Origin: Streptomyces sp. NRRL B-24484
GTDB lineage: Bacteria; Actinomycetota; Actinomycetes; Streptomycetales; Streptomycetaceae
Assembly (NCBI RefSeq): GCF_000717715.1
Contig: NZ_JOAI01000005.1
Coordinates: 124,001 to 188,000, forward strand
Direction of reading: 5' to 3'
DNA: 64,000 nt
The translations under genes were made by a program, and so were the position numbers. A model generated the notes under the pieces. The model was given only the letters and a program-made list of their open reading frames with translations, was not told the origin of the DNA and made no database searches. Shown here piece after piece: positions 42,315-50,980 of the stretch; the stretch's first letter is position 1; each line of letters starts with the position of its first letter.

Positions 42315-44441
42315 TCAGGCGGGGACGCGCTCCGGCTCGGCGGCGGCGGTGCCGGCCGCAGCGGCCACCGGCGCGGGCCAGCGGCGGGCGAGCGGGGCGG
42401 GCAGCCACCAGTTGAGCCGGCCGAGCAGGGTCATCGTCGCCGGGACGAGCACCAGCCGGACGACCGTGGCGTCGATGAGCACCGCGACGGCCATGCCGAC
42501 GCCCATCATCTTCACGGTGATGTCCGGGTCGATCGCGAAGCCGGTGAAGACGGCGACCATGATCGCGGCCGCGCTGCTGATGACCCGCCCGGTCGCGGAC
42601 AGGCCCCGGACCACCGAGCCCTTGGCGTCGCCGGTGGCGAGCCAGTCCTCCCGGACGCGGTCCAGCAGGAAGACCTCGTAGTCCATGGAGAGGCCGAACA
42701 GCACGGTGAACATCAGGATCGGCACCCAGCTGGAGACGGGCACCTCGTGCGGCAGGCCGAGCGCCCGGGCACCGGTGTCGGACTGGAAGACCGCCGTCAT
42801 CACGCCGTAGGCGGCGGCCACCGAGAGCAGGTTCATCGCCGCGGCCTTGACCGCGATGACCGGCGCCCGGAACAGCACGGTGAGCAGGATCAGCGAGAGC
42901 GCGACCACCACCGGCACCACCACCCACAGCCGGTCGGAGAGCCGGTCGGAGATGTCGGAGAAGGCGGCGACCGTACCGGTCACCTCCGCGCCCTCGGGCA
43001 GCACGTCGGTGCGCAGCGACTTCAGCAGGTCGGCGGTGCGCTCGTCCTGCGGGCCGGTGGCGGGGGTGACGGTGACGACGGCGGCGTCCTGCGCCCGGTT
43101 GACCAGCGGCGGCCGCACGGCGGCGACGCCCGGTCGGCCCTTCAGGTCGGCCAGCAGCGCCGGCAGCTTCTGCTGCGGCACCTTCTTCAGGTCGACGGCG
43201 ACGATCAGCGGCCCGTTGGCGCCGGGCCCGAACGCGTCGGCGGTGAGGTCGTACGCCTTGCGCGTGGTGCTGGACGACGCCTGGCTGCCGGCGTCCTGCG
43301 GCCAGGTGCGCATGTGCAGCATCGGGGCGGCCAGGGCGAGCAGCACCACCAGCGAGCCGAGCGCCGCGGCGACCGGCCGGCGGCCGATCAGCCGCGCCCA
43401 GCGCTCGGTGCGGGTGGGGCCGGCCTGGGTGCGGCGCTGCGGTTCGCGGCGCTCGGCCCTGCGCAGCAGCCGGTCCCCGGCGAGCGAGCAGAGCGCCGGC
43501 ACGAGGGTCAGGGCGGCCAGCATCACGGCGCCGACCACGGCGAAGGTGGCGTAGCCGAACGAGGAGTAGGTGGGCAGGCCGGCCAGCTTCAGGCCGAACA
43601 GCGCGACCAGCACGGTCGATCCGGCCACCACCACGGACGCTCCGGCGGTGGCCGCCGCCTCGGCGGCGGCCTGCTGCTTCGTCAGGCCCTTGCGCAGGCC
43701 CTCGACGTGGCGGCTGACCAGCAGCAGGGCGTAGTCGATGCCGACGCCGAGGCCGACCATCGAGGCCACCGTCGGCGCGGTCGGGCTGATGTCGGTGACC
43801 GCGGAGAGCAGCGTGGTGAGCCCGGTGCCGAGGCCGAGGCCGGCCAGGGCGACGACCAGCGGCAGGCCGGCCGAGACCACCGTACCGAGCGCGATCACCA
43901 GGATCACCAGGGCGGCGCCCATGCCGATCATCTCGGCGGCGCCGTTCGGCGCGGTGAAGTTCTCCGGCAGCTGTCCGCCGAACTCGACCTGCAGCCCGGA
44001 CCGCTCGGTGGGCTCCGCGGCCCCGCGCAGCGCGTCCAGGCCGGCCGGGCCCTTGAAGTCGGTGACCGGGACGGAGTAGTCGACGGTGATCAGGGCGGTG
44101 TCGCCGCGGGCGGACAGCACCGGCTGCGCCACCGAGGACACCTTGGGCAGCGCGGCGAGGCTGTCGCGCAGCGCCGCCAGCCGGTCGGCGGGCACCGGCC
44201 CGCCCCGGCGGTCGTGGACGACGACCCGGGCGTTCGCCCCGGACATCTCCGGGAAGCGCTCCTTCAGCAGGTCGGCGCCGGCGGTGGAGCGGGTGCCGGG
44301 GACGCGGTAGTCGTCGTGCGGGGTGCCGCCGAAGGCGGCGGCCAGGCCGAGGGCGAGGCCCAGCAGCAGCACCCATCCGAGGACGGTGCGCCAGGGCCGG
44401 GCGGCGGATGCGCCGCCGAGGCGGCCGAGCAGGGTAGACAT
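42315..44441 (-). CDS. MMPL-family (RND-type) membrane transporter
   Basis: 708 residues with about 12 membrane helices in the MMPL layout: one helix, a ~150-residue periplasmic loop, five helices, then the same again. Proton-relay region: SMVGLGVGIDYALLLVSRHV in the first half and VLFGLSMDYEVFLLDRVRED in the second, both with the Asp-Tyr pair needed for proton flow. Exports lipids or small molecules by proton motive force. It follows the large BTAD regulator by 38 nt. Confidence 0.88.
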   Translation of the reverse strand: MSTLLGRLGGASAARPWRTVLGWVLLLGLALGLAAAFGGTPHDDYRVPGTRSTAGADLLKERFPEMSGANARVVVHDRRGGPVPADRLAALRDSLAALPKVSSVAQPVLSARGDTALITVDYSVPVTDFKGPAGLDALRGAAEPTERSGLQVEFGGQLPENFTAPNGAAEMIGMGAALVILVIALGTVVSAGLPLVVALAGLGLGTGLTTLLSAVTDISPTAPTVASMVGLGVGIDYALLLVSRHVEGLRKGLTKQQAAAEAAATAGASVVVAGSTVLVALFGLKLAGLPTYSSFGYATFAVVGAVMLAALTLVPALCSLAGDRLLRRAERREPQRRTQAGPTRTERWARLIGRRPVAAALGSLVVLLALAAPMLHMRTWPQDAGSQASSSTTRKAYDLTADAFGPGANGPLIVAVDLKKVPQQKLPALLADLKGRPGVAAVRPPLVNRAQDAAVVTVTPATGPQDERTADLLKSLRTDVLPEGAEVTGTVAAFSDISDRLSDRLWVVVPVVVALSLILLTVLFRAPVIAVKAAAMNLLSVAAAYGVMTAVFQSDTGARALGLPHEVPVSSWVPILMFTVLFGLSMDYEVFLLDRVREDWLATGDAKGSVVRGLSATGRVISSAAAIMVAVFTGFAIDPDITVKMMGVGMAVAVLIDATVVRLVLVPATMTLLGRLNWWLPAPLARRWPAPVAAAAGTAAAEPERVPA

Positions 44442-44479
44442 CGTCGGGGCCTTTCGGCAGTCCGGTGGTCGATACCCGT

Positions 44480-47400
44480 TCAGCCTGCGGGGTGCCGCTT
44501 GGAGCCCACTTGGTGCCGGGCGACGGCCTCCTCGTCGGGGACGGCCGGCAGGCCGTGCAGCGCGGCCAGCGCCTCCGCCTCCCAGCGCGGGGACTCCCAG
44601 CGGCGGGCCACCTCCGCGGCCTGCGCGAAGTACCCGGCGGCCTCCTCGGTGCGGCCGAGCATCCGGGCCAGCTCGCCGAGCGACTGCGCGACCGGCCGCA
44701 GCGCGACGGAGGTCGACGCCGCGCCCGCCACCAGGCCGCGCAGCGGCCGCAGTTCGGCGATCAGCTCGGCGGCCTCGGCCCGCTCGTCCAGGGCGACCAC
44801 CGCGGCGGCGCGCAGCGCGAGGAAGAACGAGCGGTAGTAGTCGGGCTGGACGGACAGCCGCACGGCTCGGGCGGCCCGGGCCTCCTCGGTGCGGCCGAGC
44901 GCGGCGAGGGCGAGCGCCTCCACGTCGGCGACCAGGCCTCCGTACAGCGCGGAGACGGCGCGCAGCCGGGGCAGTTCGCTGCCGATCCGGCCCTCCCGGA
45001 CGGCGATGGTGAGGTCGGCGAGCGCCCCGAAGCCCTCGGCGTGCACCGAGGCCCGGGCGGTCAGCCCGGCGACGGCCCGCCGGTACAGCCCGGCGGCCTC
45101 CGCGGTCCGCCCGGCGGCGAGTTCGAGCATGCCGCGGTGGCAGAGGCCGACGTCGACCAGTTCGAGCAGCCCGTACCGTTCGGCGATCGCCGCGGCGGCC
45201 GCGATGTGGCGGCGCAGCGCGGGCAGGTCGCCGGCGACCGCGGCGGCCGTGGCGTACAGCTGCTCGGCCTGCCAGCGGTAGGCCGGCAGGTCGTGCCGGC
45301 GGGCCAGCGCGGCGAGCTCGTCGGCGATCTCGGCCCGCTGGGGGGCGCCGAGTTCGAAGTCGCAGATCCGGGCGGACGCGGCCAGGGCGAGCGCCAGCAG
45401 CCGGGGGTCGCCCTCGGCCCGGGCGATGGCGAGCGCCTCGTCGGCGGCGGCGGTGCCGATCGGCTCGCCCGCGCAGTTGCACTCGTGGGTGAGGGCGTCC
45501 AGCAGCCGGCAGCGGGTCGCGGGCGGCAGGTCGGTGCGGCGCAGCAGCCGCTGCAGGGTCTCCACGGCCCGCTCGTCGTAGCTGCCGTAGGGGTGGGCGA
45601 CCCAGGGGGTGGGTTCGGTCCAGGCCGTCCAGGCCTCGATCTCCAGGTCCTCCCGGCCGGTCTCCTCGGCGAGGGCGACGGCCCGGCTGCGGGTGGCGGA
45701 GGCCGCGGCGATCGCCCCGGCCCGGACCTGGGCCCGCAGCAGCGCGCCGAGCAGGGCGATCCGGCGGGCCGGCCGGTCGTCGCCGTCCTCCGGCACCCGG
45801 TCGAGGTTGTCGAGCGCCTGCTGCAGCAGGTCGGCGCAGGTCTGGTGGGCGTAGCGGCGTTCGGCGGCCTCGGCGGCGCGCACACAGGCGTCGACGGCGC
45901 GCTGCGCGGTGGCGGAGGAGGCCGCGGCCGTCCAGTGGTGGGCCAGCGCGGCGAGCCGGTCCGGCCGCAGCGCGCACAGCGCCTCGGCGAAGCGGCCGTG
46001 CAGCCGGGCCCGGCGCAGCCCGCTGAGGTCGCCGTACAGGGTGTCGCGGACCAGCGCGTGCGCGAACCTGACGGCCCCGGGCCGGGGTTCGGTGAGCAGC
46101 CCGCCCGCGACGGCCGCCTCCAGCGCGTCCAGCAGGCCCTCCTCCTCGGCCCCGGAGGCGTGCACCAGCAGCTCGACCTCGGTCTCCCGGCCGGCGACCG
46201 AGGCCAGCCGCAGCGCCTCGACGGTGGCCGGCGGCAGCCGGTCGAACCGCCGTCGCAGCACGTCCCGGACGCCCTGCGGCACCTCCTGGACGGCCACCAG
46301 CGCGCCCTCCCCGGCCAGCAGGTGGGCGCTCTCCACCAGGTAGAACGGGTTGCCGCCGGTGCGTTCGGCGAGTGCGCGGACGGTGTCCGCGTCGACGGGG
46401 GTGTCGCAGACCGCGCCGATCAGGGTGCCTGCCTCGGCCTCGTCCAGCCCGCCGAGCGCGATCCGGTACGGCGAGCAGCGGGCGAAGGTGCCGAGCAGAT
46501 CGGTGAGCCGGCCCTCGCCGGGGCGGTGCGCGCACACCAGCAGCAGCCGTTCGGGCCCCTGCGCGGCGGCCAGTTCGGCGGCCAGCGCACGGGTCTCCTG
46601 GTCCGCGGCGTGCAGGTCGTCGAGGATCACCGCGACGGGTGCCTGCTCGGTCGCGGCCTCCAGCCAGCGGACGACCGCCCGGTGCAGCCGGAAGCGGCCG
46701 GTCAGGGCGTCCCGCCGGCGGGTGGGGTCGTCCTCGCCGAGCAGCGGGGCGAGTTCCGCCGCGGTGGCCGGGCCCGGCGGGTGCTGCCGGGCCAGCTCGC
46801 GCAGCGCCTCCGTCCACGCCCAGGCGGGCGGGGCGCCCTCGGTCTCCGGACACCGCCCGGTGGCCACCAGCCAGCCGCTGCGCCGCAGTTCACCGCTCAG
46901 CCGGGCGAGCAGGGTGGACTTGCCGGCCCCGGCCTCGCCGGACACCAGCACCACCGACCGGCCGCCGGGGGCGGTCGCGGCCGTCGCCGCCTCACGCAGC
47001 GTGCGCTGCTCGGCCTCCCGGCCGACGAACGGCGGCTCGGGCGGGCCGCCGCCGCAGCCCTGCCCGGCGGTGCACCCCGGACCGGACGGACGGGCCGGCG
47101 GCAGGTCGGCGGCCGGGATCGGCACGGCGAGCAGGTCGGTGCGCTGCCGGAGGATCGCCGACTCCAGCTCGGCCAGCGCAGGCCCCGGGTCCAGGCCGAG
47201 TTCAGCGGTGAGCACGGTACGGGCGCGGCGCAGCGCCTCCAGCGCCTCGGCCTGCCGGCCGGCCCCCCACAGCGCCCGGGCCAGCAGCCGCCAGCCCTCC
47301 TCGCGCAGCGGGTGCTCCTCGGTCAGCGCCAGTGCGGCGGCCACCACCTCACCGGCCCGGCCCTCGTCCAGGGCCGCCACCACGGCGGACTCCCGTGCGG

Positions 47401-47914
47401 CCAGGCGCAGTTCGTCGAGGCGGGTGATCTCGGCCGCCGCCCAGGGCTCGTCGGCGAACTCGGCGAAGGCGGTACCGCGCCAGAGCGCCAGCGCCTCGTC
47501 GATCAGGCGGGAGGCGGGACGCCCGGACGCCTGCTCCGCGGCCTGCCCGGCGAACGGGCGGAGGTCGCGGGCGTGCCGCAGGCGCTGCTCGAAGTCCCAG
47601 GCGTCGACGCCGGACGCGGGCAGGGCGAGGGCGTAGCCGGGGGCGCGGCTGACCAGCAGCCGGGCGGGTTCGCGGGGTCCGCGCTCGGGTTCGAGCAGGC
47701 GCCGGAGATTGGAGACGTAGGCCTGCAGGGAAGCTGCGGCCTTGGCCGGAGGGCGGCCCTGCCACAGGTCGTCGATCAGCCGGTCCACCGGGACGACGGC
47801 ACCGCGGGCCACCAGCAGCCGGGCGAGCACACCTCGCTGCCGCGGGCCGCCGAGGCCGACCGCCGCCCCCGCCACCTGCGCCGTCAAGGTACCCAGCACC
47901 GATATCCGCACCAT
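44480..47914 (-). CDS. BTAD/AAA-type large transcriptional activator (AfsR/SARP-LAL-like)
   Basis: 1144 residues. An OmpR-like DNA-binding domain (residues ~5-90: VRISVLGTLTAQVAGAAVGL, DRLIDDLWQGRPPAKAAASL), the bacterial transcriptional activator domain (~95-240: LDELRLAARESAVVAALDEG), an AAA/NACHT-like ATPase with P-loop VLVSGEAGAGKSTLLARL near 320-337 and Walker B AVILDDLHAADQET, then ~600 residues of TPR-like helices. Proteins of this kind activate neighbouring export or metabolite genes. The MMPL gene 38 nt downstream is the likely target or partner. Confidence 0.85.
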   Translation of the reverse strand: MVRISVLGTLTAQVAGAAVGLGGPRQRGVLARLLVARGAVVPVDRLIDDLWQGRPPAKAAASLQAYVSNLRRLLEPERGPREPARLLVSRAPGYALALPASGVDAWDFEQRLRHARDLRPFAGQAAEQASGRPASRLIDEALALWRGTAFAEFADEPWAAAEITRLDELRLAARESAVVAALDEGRAGEVVAAALALTEEHPLREEGWRLLARALWGAGRQAEALEALRRARTVLTAELGLDPGPALAELESAILRQRTDLLAVPIPAADLPPARPSGPGCTAGQGCGGGPPEPPFVGREAEQRTLREAATAATAPGGRSVVLVSGEAGAGKSTLLARLSGELRRSGWLVATGRCPETEGAPPAWAWTEALRELARQHPPGPATAAELAPLLGEDDPTRRRDALTGRFRLHRAVVRWLEAATEQAPVAVILDDLHAADQETRALAAELAAAQGPERLLLVCAHRPGEGRLTDLLGTFARCSPYRIALGGLDEAEAGTLIGAVCDTPVDADTVRALAERTGGNPFYLVESAHLLAGEGALVAVQEVPQGVRDVLRRRFDRLPPATVEALRLASVAGRETEVELLVHASGAEEEGLLDALEAAVAGGLLTEPRPGAVRFAHALVRDTLYGDLSGLRRARLHGRFAEALCALRPDRLAALAHHWTAAASSATAQRAVDACVRAAEAAERRYAHQTCADLLQQALDNLDRVPEDGDDRPARRIALLGALLRAQVRAGAIAAASATRSRAVALAEETGREDLEIEAWTAWTEPTPWVAHPYGSYDERAVETLQRLLRRTDLPPATRCRLLDALTHECNCAGEPIGTAAADEALAIARAEGDPRLLALALAASARICDFELGAPQRAEIADELAALARRHDLPAYRWQAEQLYATAAAVAGDLPALRRHIAAAAAIAERYGLLELVDVGLCHRGMLELAAGRTAEAAGLYRRAVAGLTARASVHAEGFGALADLTIAVREGRIGSELPRLRAVSALYGGLVADVEALALAALGRTEEARAARAVRLSVQPDYYRSFFLALRAAAVVALDERAEAAELIAELRPLRGLVAGAASTSVALRPVAQSLGELARMLGRTEEAAGYFAQAAEVARRWESPRWEAEALAALHGLPAVPDEEAVARHQVGSKRHPAG

Positions 47915-47964
47915 CGTGCAGCGAGCCTATGCGATGGCTCCAAGTGGACTCCAAGGGCATCCCT

Positions 47965-47979
47965 CAGGGGCGCGTGGGG
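47965..47979. repeat. GGGGCGCGTGGGG intergenic repeat
   Basis: CAGGGGCGCGTGGGG, identical over 15 nt to the copy at 223-237, in the 86-nt gap between the truncated haemoglobin stop and the BTAD regulator start. Confidence 0.55.
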
Positions 47980-48000
47980 TGCTGCCCCGGAGGGAAGGCG

Positions 48001-48435
48001 TCAGCTGCGGAGCAGGACCGCGGAGAGGGGGACGAAGCCGCCCCCGGTGCCTTCGGTGTCGCCGCCGGCGGTGCGGCGGAGCATGGCGAGGGCGATGCGT
48101 TCGCCCTGGGCCTTGGCGCGGTCGGCGGTGGGGCCGGCGTGGAGGCCGTCGACGGAGGCCTGCCAGAGCTGGACCCAGCGGCCGAAGTGGGCCGCCGTGA
48201 GCGGGCGCTGCCGGTGCAGTCCCAGGTGCGGGGCGAAGGCGTTGCGCCGGTACTCGCCGCTCCGCAGCAGGGCGCTCGCCCAGAAGTCGGTGATGTGCGG
48301 GAGGTGGGTCTCCAGGTCGAGCCGGGCGACCTCGGTGAAGTGCGGGCCGATCAGCGGGTCGGCGAAGGCCGCGGTGTAGAAGCGCCGCAGCAGCGGTTCC
48401 AGGTCGGCGCGGTCGGTGATGTCGGGGCGCGGCAC
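48001..48435 (-). CDS. Truncated haemoglobin (group III-like)
   Basis: 144 residues. PLLRRFYTAAFADPLIGPHF, LETHLPHITDFWASALLRSG, NAFAPHLGLHRQRPLTAAHF and GRWVQLWQASVDGL follow the short globin fold of group III truncated haemoglobins, with the proximal His in HLGLH or AAHF. Roles known for the family are oxygen/NO handling. GTG 48435 is chosen because GAGAGGAG lies 7 nt upstream. It is 86 nt before the BTAD regulator. Confidence 0.8.
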   Translation of the reverse strand: MPRPDITDRADLEPLLRRFYTAAFADPLIGPHFTEVARLDLETHLPHITDFWASALLRSGEYRRNAFAPHLGLHRQRPLTAAHFGRWVQLWQASVDGLHAGPTADRAKAQGERIALAMLRRTAGGDTEGTGGGFVPLSAVLLRS

Positions 48436-48562
48436 CGGCGGGCTCCTCTCCGTGCGGCCCGGCGGCCCGTCCGGCCGCCGCGGCCAGGCTACGCCCGGGG
48501 TGTCCGGTTCCGGCAGGGTCGTTGGTCCCTGCGACCCGGCCGCCACCTGGCAGGATGCCGGT

Positions 48563-49552
48563 ATGACCTATCTCCCCTCGGACGACCGCTACGCGTCCAT
48601 GACCTACCGGCGGGCCGGGCGCAGCGGTGTGCGGCTGCCCGCCGTGTCGCTCGGCCTGTGGCACAACTTCGGTGACTCGCAGCCGCTGGAGGTGCAGCGC
48701 GCGGTGCTGCGCCGCGCCTTCGACCGCGGTGTGACCCACTTCGACCTGGCGAACAACTACGGCCCGCCGTACGGCAGTGCCGAGCGCAACTTCGGCTACC
48801 TGTTCGCGCAGGACTTCAAGCCGTACCGGGACGAGCTGTTCATCGCGTCCAAGGCGGGCTACGACATGTGGCCGGGTCCGTACGGCGACGGCGGCTCGCG
48901 CAAGTACCTGCTGGCCAGCCTCGACCAGTCGCTGGGCCGGATGGGCCTGGACTACGTCGACGTCTTCTACTCGCACCGCTACGACCCGACGACTCCGCTG
49001 GAGGAGACGATGGGGGCGCTGGACCTGGCGGTGCGTTCGGGCAAGGCGCTGTACGCGGCGATCTCCAACTACCCGGCCGAGCAGCACCGTGAGGCGGTGG
49101 AGATCCTGCGCGGCATGGGCACGCCGGTGCTGATGAACCAGATCAGCTACTCGATCCTGAACCGCACGCCCGAGGACGGGCTGCTGGACGCGATCGGCGA
49201 GACGCAGACCAGCATGATCGCGTTCTCGCCGCTGGCGCAGGGCCTGCTGACCGACCGCTACCTGTCGGGCGAGGTGCCGGCCGGTTCGCGGATGTCGGTC
49301 GGCCACTTCCTGCGCGAGGAGGCGCTGACCGGGCCGAAGCTGGAGCAGCTGCGGGCGCTGAACAAGGTGGCCGAGCAGCGCGGCCAGACCCTCGCGCAGC
49401 TGGCGCTGTCGTGGGTGCTGCGGGACGAGCGGGTGGTCTCGGTGATCATCGGTGCGTCGAGCGTGGCCCAGCTCGACCAGAACCTCGACGCGCTGAAGGC
49501 CGGTCCGCTGACCGCCGAGGAGCTCGCCGAGATCGACCGGCTCAGCCGCTGA
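48563..49552 (+). CDS. Aldo/keto reductase (YghZ/Gpr, L-glyceraldehyde-3-phosphate reductase-like)
   Basis: 329 residues, NADPH-dependent. Catalytic tetrad: Asp in THFDLANNYG with Tyr in the same segment, Lys in LFIASKAGYDMWPGPYGDGG and His in DVFYSHRYDP. AAISNYPAEQ and IAFSPLAQGLLTDRYLSG are typical of the YghZ branch. It detoxifies methylglyoxal or reduces L-glyceraldehyde phosphate in E. coli. A single-gene unit, closed by the hairpin at 49594. Confidence 0.88.
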   Translation: MTYLPSDDRYASMTYRRAGRSGVRLPAVSLGLWHNFGDSQPLEVQRAVLRRAFDRGVTHFDLANNYGPPYGSAERNFGYLFAQDFKPYRDELFIASKAGYDMWPGPYGDGGSRKYLLASLDQSLGRMGLDYVDVFYSHRYDPTTPLEETMGALDLAVRSGKALYAAISNYPAEQHREAVEILRGMGTPVLMNQISYSILNRTPEDGLLDAIGETQTSMIAFSPLAQGLLTDRYLSGEVPAGSRMSVGHFLREEALTGPKLEQLRALNKVAEQRGQTLAQLALSWVLRDERVVSVIIGASSVAQLDQNLDALKAGPLTAEELAEIDRLSR

Positions 49553-49593
49553 GTCCAAGGGCCCGACCGGCCTGCGCCGTCGGTCGTGCCACC

Positions 49594-49630
49594 GGCCGGG
49601 GTCGGACGCGCTGCGCGTCCGGCCCCGGCC
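49594..49630. terminator. Bidirectional hairpin terminator
   Basis: A 17-bp stem with a single G-U type pair and 3-nt loop (49594-49610 with 49614-49630), between the aldo/keto reductase (+) and the winged-helix gene (-). Confidence 0.8.
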
Positions 49631-49645
49631 GTCGCGTTCGTCCGC

Positions 49646-50365
49646 TCAGACGGCGGGCGCGTACTTGTAGCCGACCCGGCGGACGGTGACGATGCTGTCG
49701 CGGTGCGCCGCGCCGAGCTTGCGCCGCAGCCGGGCGACGTGGACGTCGACGGTGCGGCCGTCGCCCACGTGGCCGTAGCCCCAGACGGCGGTGACCAGGT
49801 GGTCGCGGGTGTGCACCCGGTGCGGGTGCGCGGTGAGGTGGGCGAGCAGCTCGAACTCCAGGTAGGTGAGGTCGAGCTGGACGCCGTCGACGTGGGCGGT
49901 GCGCCGGTCGGTGTCGACGTCGATGCCGTGTCCGGACGGCCGGGCGGCCGCGGGCCGCGGTTCCTCGGCGGGGGCCGGTCCGGCGGGCACGGCGGCGGCC
50001 GCGGGCGCCTGGTCGGCGGGGACGAGCAGCAGGTAGCCGACGAGCGGGTGCCCGGCGGAGGCGCCGAGCTCGGCGCCGTACTGGGCGAGCAGCCCCTGCG
50101 GCAGGGCGGACGGCGGCAGCGCGACCACGGTGGCGCCCTCCGGCAGGCCGGCGGGCAGCAGCGCGGCGGGCCGGCGCTCGGGCGCCGGCTGGGCGGGGTG
50201 CGGGGTCGCGATGGGGTGCGGGGTCGCGGTGGTGGTGTGCGGGGCGCCGGTGGTGCTCGGGTACCAGCGCTCGGCGCCGCCGGGGACGGCGGCCACGGAA
50301 CGGACGGCCCGCAGGTGCGGGGTGGCGGCGGTGACGGTACGGGTGGCCGTGGAGGTCGAGGACAT
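49646..50365 (-). CDS. Orphan OmpR/PhoB-type winged-helix regulator
   Basis: 239 residues. The last ~95 form a PhoB-type winged helix: GIDVDTDRRTAHVDGVQLDL, TYLEFELLAHLTAHPHRVHT, RDHLVTAVWGYGHVGDGRTV then DVHVARLRRKLG. There is no receiver domain with a phosphorylatable Asp; the N-terminal half is Pro/Ala/Thr-rich with a short repeat (ATPHP). So it is not a normal two-component response regulator, and no kinase is adjacent. The cysteine-type leader peptide upstream suggests attenuation control. Confidence 0.8.
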   Translation of the reverse strand: MSSTSTATRTVTAATPHLRAVRSVAAVPGGAERWYPSTTGAPHTTTATPHPIATPHPAQPAPERRPAALLPAGLPEGATVVALPPSALPQGLLAQYGAELGASAGHPLVGYLLLVPADQAPAAAAVPAGPAPAEEPRPAAARPSGHGIDVDTDRRTAHVDGVQLDLTYLEFELLAHLTAHPHRVHTRDHLVTAVWGYGHVGDGRTVDVHVARLRRKLGAAHRDSIVTVRRVGYKYAPAV

Positions 50366-50476
50366 GGTGGGCTCTCTTCGCGCGGGACGGATTCGGGTGG
50401 TCGTCGTCTGCGCGTCGGGCCTTGCGCGGAAGTGGCGTTGACGGTCGGTCAGGCCACCGCAAGGGCGGGACGCGCG

Positions 50477-50560
50477 CTAGGCGGTCCGACAGGTCTGGTC
50501 GAAGAGGTGCGGCTGGCGGGACGGCCAGAACGGTTCGAGTTCGGGGCGGAACGGGTCCAC
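50477..50560 (-). CDS. Possible 27-residue peptide
   Basis: From GTG 50560 (GGAG 8 nt upstream) to TAG 50477: VDPFRPELEPFWPSRQPHLF, then DQTCRTA. It is aromatic and Pro-rich, unlike frame-shadow translations in this GC-rich DNA. It lies between the leader peptide and the winged-helix gene on the same strand. No family recognised; it may be only the end of a spurious frame. Confidence 0.3.
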   Translation of the reverse strand: MDPFRPELEPFWPSRQPHLFDQTCRTA

Positions 50561-50615
50561 GATCGGGTCTCCGGGTGGGCGCAGGGCGGAAGGCACCGGG
50601 CAGCCGTCGAGGACG

Positions 50616-50668
50616 CGGCCCGGGCGGGGATCTCGGGGACGGGGTCGGCGCCGGGCGGGCCCGGGCCG
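50616..50668 (-). promoter_or_regulatory. Hairpin after the leader peptide (attenuator candidate)
   Basis: A perfect 10-bp stem (50616-50625 with 50659-50668, CGGCCCGGGC) begins 11 nt past the leader peptide stop on the minus strand. It is well placed for ribosome-position-dependent attenuation. Confidence 0.4.
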
Positions 50669-50679
50669 GTGGGGGTCCG

Positions 50680-50790
50680 TCAGTGACAGCAGGCGCTGCA
50701 GACCAGCGCCTGGTCGATGTGGCGGCGTACGGTGAGCGCCGGTACGGCGGGGGCGGGCGGGACCGTGTCGCGCAACGCGTCTGCGGTCAT
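50680..50790 (-). CDS. Cysteine-type leader peptide (36 residues)
   Basis: ATG 50790 with a strong GGGGGAGGAGG about 8 nt upstream; ends TGA 50680. The C-terminal LTVRRHIDQALVCSACCH matches the actinomycete 'putative leader peptide' pattern L-T-x-R-R-H-[IV]-D-x-x-x-V-x-S-A-x-C. Such peptides usually precede sulfur-metabolism genes and are thought to sense cysteine by ribosome stalling. Three Cys codons lie in the last five residues (CSACCH). The downstream gene here is the orphan winged-helix regulator, with a hairpin between. Confidence 0.65.
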   Translation of the reverse strand: MTADALRDTVPPAPAVPALTVRRHIDQALVCSACCH

Positions 50791-50952
50791 CTGGACTGCC
50801 TCCTCCCCCGGGGCACGGCGCGGGCTGCGCAGCGTGCAACGGGTACGAGCCTTCCACGCACGGACGGCCGCAGGCAACCCCGACGACCTCACTGTCCGTC
50901 ATGCGGGACTCCCGCGTCCCGCCATTCGGACGGGCGGCCGGAACACCCTGCT

Positions 50953-50980
50953 GACGGGACGTCCGGCCGAACGTTCCGTC
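50953..50980. terminator. Hairpin at the cvnD 3' end
   Basis: GACGGGACGT (50953-50962) pairs with ACGTTCCGTC (50971-50980) with one mismatch and overlaps the cvnD stop codon. Confidence 0.4.

Noticed and set aside
42315..46853. A 1512-residue minus frame joining the MMPL gene to upstream sequence
   Set aside because: Upstream of ATG 44441 the translation is a shadow of the BTAD-AAA regulator, which is clearly in a different frame.
50200..50235. Direct repeat GGGGTGCGGGGTCGCG inside the winged-helix gene
   Set aside because: It encodes the short ATPHP repeat in a low-complexity linker; slippage is a sufficient explanation.
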